A stretch of 64,000 nt of DNA from JADLBR01 sp964651705 (lineage in GTDB: Bacteria; Verrucomicrobiota; Verrucomicrobiia; JADLBR01): positions 1-64,000 of the forward strand of contig CAZYWZ010000015.1 in the NCBI GenBank assembly GCA_964651705.1. The letters are read 5' to 3'. Made by a program: the position numbers and the translations under genes. Of the stretch, positions 61,260 to 64,000 are shown one piece after another. Below the pieces are notes generated by a model, which was not told the DNA's origin, did not search any database, and saw only the letters and a list, made by a program, of their open reading frames with translations. Numbering within the stretch: position 1 is the first letter of the stretch; each line of letters starts with the position of its first letter.

Positions 61260-62243
61260 CTACACATCCGCGGGACAGCGATCCTTCCTGTCGATCGCGC
61301 GCCGCAGCTTCCGCAACCCGATGTTCTGCAACTGCCGGATCCGCTCCCGGGTCACCCTAAAGAGCGCCCCCACTTCCTCCAGCGTCATCGGCTCCCCGCC
61401 ATCCAGACCATACCGCATCTTCAGGATCGTCCTCTCCCGCTCGTCGAGGACGTTCAGCAGGCGCAGCATCTCGTTGGTGATGTCGTTGTTCTGCACCCAC
61501 TCTGATGGCGTGAAGGCCGCCTCGTCCCCCACCAGCTCCCCAAGCTCCGAGCCGTCGGCATCCCCGATCATCGAATTCAGCGACGCCGGCCGCACCGACG
61601 CCGTCCTCAGCTGCGACACCTTCGCCGCGGACACACCCAGTTCCTCGGCCAGCTCCTCGTCGGTCGGATCCCTCCCGTATTCCTCGCTCAACTGCGCCGC
61701 GATCCGCCGCATCCGCGAGATCTTGTCCGCCATGTGCACCGGCAGCCGGATCGTCTTGCCCTGGTTCGCCAGCGCCCGCTTCACCGCCTGCTTGATCCAC
61801 CACGCCGCGTACGTGCTCAGCTTCGCGCCCTTCCTCGGCTCGAACCGCTCCACCGCCTTCATCAGGCCGATGTTCCCCTCCGAGATCAGGTCCAGCAGCG
61901 GCAACCCATAATTCGCGTAATCCTGCGCGATCTTCACCACCAGCCGCAGATTGGCCTTGATCATCCGCTGCCGCGCCTCGTTCCCCTCCGCAACGGAGGA
62001 CGCCAGCGCCTTCTCCCGGACCCCCGCCGCCCCCCCGCGCCCTTTGCCAGACCGCCTCGTCGTCGGACCCCGCCCCCCGGAACGCAGCTTCTTCAGCTCC
62101 GCCTCCGCACGGATGCCTTTCTGGATCTGCTTCGCGAGCCGGACCTCGTCTCCCGGGGTGATCAGCGAAACCTCGCCAATCTCCCTCAGGTACATCTTGA
62201 TCGGACTGTCGGTATCCCGGGAATTCGGATCAGCCGCCGCCAT
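61260..62243 (-). CDS. RNA polymerase sigma-70 family factor (RpoD/group 1-2 like)
   Basis: 327 residues; GGAGG lies upstream of the ATG at 62243. Region 1.2 (DSPIKMYLREIGEVSLITPGDE), region 2 (NLRLVVKIAQDYANYGLPLLDLISEGNIGLMKAVERFEP, AAWWIKQAVKRAL), region 3 and region 4.2 (LEEVGALFRVTRERIRQLQ) are complete. Region 1.1 is absent, and a basic Gly/Arg-rich insert (about residues 52-88) lies between 1.2 and 2.1. It could be the housekeeping factor in a short form or an alternative group 2 sigma. It sits between smc and hrpB. Confidence 0.9.
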   Translation of the reverse strand: MAAADPNSRDTDSPIKMYLREIGEVSLITPGDEVRLAKQIQKGIRAEAELKKLRSGGRGPTTRRSGKGRGGAAGVREKALASSVAEGNEARQRMIKANLRLVVKIAQDYANYGLPLLDLISEGNIGLMKAVERFEPRKGAKLSTYAAWWIKQAVKRALANQGKTIRLPVHMADKISRMRRIAAQLSEEYGRDPTDEELAEELGVSAAKVSQLRTASVRPASLNSMIGDADGSELGELVGDEAAFTPSEWVQNNDITNEMLRLLNVLDERERTILKMRYGLDGGEPMTLEEVGALFRVTRERIRQLQNIGLRKLRRAIDRKDRCPADV

Positions 62244-62389
62244 GCAAAACCCCCTCCAAACGGACTCCCCCTCCCAGCCCCGGCGCCACCGACGCCCATT
62301 CAGATCCCTCGCTCGTTACCACACCCGTCGATTCTTGAAGATGTTTCCCCAATTGGCAAATAGTTTTCCGCCTGGGCCAACGCCCCGCC

Positions 62390-64000
62390 TCACGCCGTCG
62401 CCTCCGGCGCCGGCGCACTCGCCCCGCCCTCCTCGGCCAGCGTGCGCACCACGCCCTCGCCCTCGCCATCCCCCGACGATCGGAACATGACCGAGACCAC
62501 CTTCGATACACCGCTCTCCTCCATCGTCACCCCATACAGCGCATCCGCGAAACCGATCGTCCGCTTGTTGTGCGTGATCAGCAGGAACTGCGACTGCACC
62601 ACAAACTTCTTGAGCATGTCGATGAACCGCCCGATGTTCGACTCGTCCAGCGGCGCGTCCATCTCGTCCAGGATGCAGAAGGGACTCGGCCGCACCATGT
62701 AGATGGCGAACAGCAGCGCCACCGCCGTCATCGTGCGCTCGCCGCCGGAGAGCAGGGTGATGTGCGCCAGTTGCTTGCCCGGCGGCTTCGCCGCGATGTC
62801 GATGCCCGACTCCAGCGGATCCGATTCGTCCATCAGCGAGAGTGTCGCTTTCCCGCCCCCGAACAGCTCCGAGAACGTCTGCTGGAAATTCTGCGCCACC
62901 TTCTCGAACGTCTCCGCGAAGAGCTGCCGCGAGGTCCTGTTGATCCGCGCGATCGCCTGCATCAGCTGCTCCTTTGAATTGAGCAGGTCGCGCTGCTGCT
63001 CCTCCAGGAAACGATGCCGCGCCTCCAGCTCGTCATACTCGGTGATCGCCTCGAGATTCACCGGCCCCATCGAATCCAGCTTCTCGCGCAATTGCACCGC
63101 CTCCGCCTCCAGCTGCCCCCAGTCCGGCTCGGGCACGGGCCCCGCATCCGGTCCCGCTTCTGGCACCGCCCCATCTGCCGCCGCCGGCGGCTCGCCCGCC
63201 TCGGCCCCCGCCGCAACCGCACCGCCGGCCACGTACTCCGCGAGATCGATGCGGTAGGTCCGCTGGATGCGCGAAACCAGCGCGTCCCGGTCCATCCGGA
63301 TCCGCGCCAGATCGACATCCAATCGGCCGCGCTCCTCTTGCCGCCCGTGCTCCAGCCGCCGCTGTCCCTTGAGATCCTCCTCCCTCGCGCGCATCGCGTC
63401 GTGCGCCGACGCCCTCTGCTCCTGCAGGGCCTTGAGATACTCGTCCAATTGCGCGATCTGCGCGCGGCTCGCCTCCGCCTGCGCCGCCAGCCGCCCGTTC
63501 TCCTCCGCAAACTGCGCCCGCCGCGCCGCGCTCGCCTCGATCGCGGCCCGCCGCGACTGGATCGTCTCCCCAAGGTCGGCCACCAGCGCCGCCAGGGGAG
63601 CCATCCGCGCCCTCAAGCCCAGCTCCTTCTCCTCGAGCGCCGCCCCGCTGACGCGCAGCTCCAGCACCCGGCCGTTCAATTCTGTCTCGCGCGCCGCCAG
63701 CGCGGGCAGATCGCCCTCCGCGGCCTTGATCTCCGAGCGCAGCGCCTCGATCGCGCGGGCCAACTCCTCGCGGCGGCGCAGCTGCGCCCGCTCCTGCTCG
63801 CCCATCTCCTGCCCGCTCTCCCCGATGTGCCGGATCTCCTCCTCGATCGCCTCCACCCGGCGCTGCAAGTCATCCCGCCTCTTTTGCCAGACGTGCCACT
63901 CCCGCTCCGCGACGCGCATCGCCTCCTCCGCGATTGCCAGGTCCACCGAGGCCTGCTCGACCCGCTTGTCTGCCTCGTCCCTCTGGATCCTCACCGCGTC
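62390..64000 (-). CDS. smc: Chromosome segregation protein SMC (C-terminal part, cut by window edge)
   Basis: About 536 residues of the C-terminal half; the frame is open to the last base, so the start lies outside. From the edge: a long coiled coil (to about 320 residues) interrupted by an Ala/Pro/Glu-rich segment (GGAVAAGAEAGEPPAAADG), then the head: GPVNLEAITEYDELEARHRFL, the ABC signature LLSGGERTMTAVALLFAIY and Walker B PFCILDEMDAPLDESN, with the D-loop and ITHNKRT. This is the SMC (not RecN/SbcC) arrangement. An acidic Gly/Ala-rich tail ends it. It precedes the sigma-factor gene by 146 bases. Confidence 0.95.
   Translation of the reverse strand, partial: DAVRIQRDEADKRVEQASVDLAIAEEAMRVAEREWHVWQKRRDDLQRRVEAIEEEIRHIGESGQEMGEQERAQLRRREELARAIEALRSEIKAAEGDLPALAARETELNGRVLELRVSGAALEEKELGLRARMAPLAALVADLGETIQSRRAAIEASAARRAQFAEENGRLAAQAEASRAQIAQLDEYLKALQEQRASAHDAMRAREEDLKGQRRLEHGRQEERGRLDVDLARIRMDRDALVSRIQRTYRIDLAEYVAGGAVAAGAEAGEPPAAADGAVPEAGPDAGPVPEPDWGQLEAEAVQLREKLDSMGPVNLEAITEYDELEARHRFLEEQQRDLLNSKEQLMQAIARINRTSRQLFAETFEKVAQNFQQTFSELFGGGKATLSLMDESDPLESGIDIAAKPPGKQLAHITLLSGGERTMTAVALLFAIYMVRPSPFCILDEMDAPLDESNIGRFIDMLKKFVVQSQFLLITHNKRTIGFADALYGVTMEESGVSKVVSVMFRSSGDGEGEGVVRTLAEEGGASAPAPEATA

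Overview
The window is a GC-rich bacterial chromosome segment. It looks like a member of the PVC superphylum, most likely Verrucomicrobiota or Kiritimatiellota. The signs are many exported sulfatases, esterases and glycosidases with no SusC/SusD pair, a PEP-CTERM protein, a Tat-exported Gfo/Idh oxidoreductase, a beta-propeller/cytochrome c fusion, and dense intergenic palindromes. This assignment is inferred from gene content, not from a marker tree. No rRNA, tRNA, CRISPR array, prophage or transposase gene was seen.

Bases 1-24,750 are mainly a polysaccharide-degradation region. A minus-strand run of five exported enzymes comes first: an esterase, a second esterase, an acetyl-xylan-esterase-like protein, a sulfatase and a GH2-like glycosidase. 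A GH5-like glycosidase and another alpha/beta hydrolase follow. After a GNAT/cysteine-synthase-like pair come a three-gene operon (esterase, sulfatase, Tat-exported TIM barrel), a BNR/sialidase-like protein, a PiT phosphate transporter with a convincing Pho box, a GH127 beta-L-arabinofuranosidase and a propeller/multiheme cytochrome. The enzymes fit stepwise removal of sulfate and acyl groups followed by glycosidic cleavage outside the cytoplasm.

Bases 24,970-38,440 are mixed: a CcoI-type copper ATPase with its TauE/SafE-like partner, carA, an FHA protein overlapping tail-to-tail with a Ser/Thr kinase, a Gfo/Idh oxidoreductase, dinB, a LysR regulator, yggS, a DUF2851 protein, and a 77-codon stump of an HtrA/DegP protease. 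Bases 38,513-45,798 form a tightly packed five-gene operon: ABC ATPase, ABC-2 permease, GldG-like protein, DUF4340 protein and AsmA-like protein. It resembles gliding/envelope ABC systems. Then come rpoN-aroE-pilD (minus strand), a WalJ/YycJ-type hydrolase, TonB, MsrA, a GH43-like propeller, a PEP-CTERM protein, malQ-ridA, cimA, khpB (jag), and smc-sigma factor-hrpB; smc is cut by the right edge.

The most striking non-genic feature is a set of more than twenty intergenic hairpins. Nearly all carry the tetranucleotide GTAG at the 5' foot of the stem, often in inverted pairs, with stems that differ in sequence yet stay complementary. This is the architecture of REP/BIME elements mobilised by RAYT (TnpA-REP) enzymes. 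No RAYT gene lies in the window.
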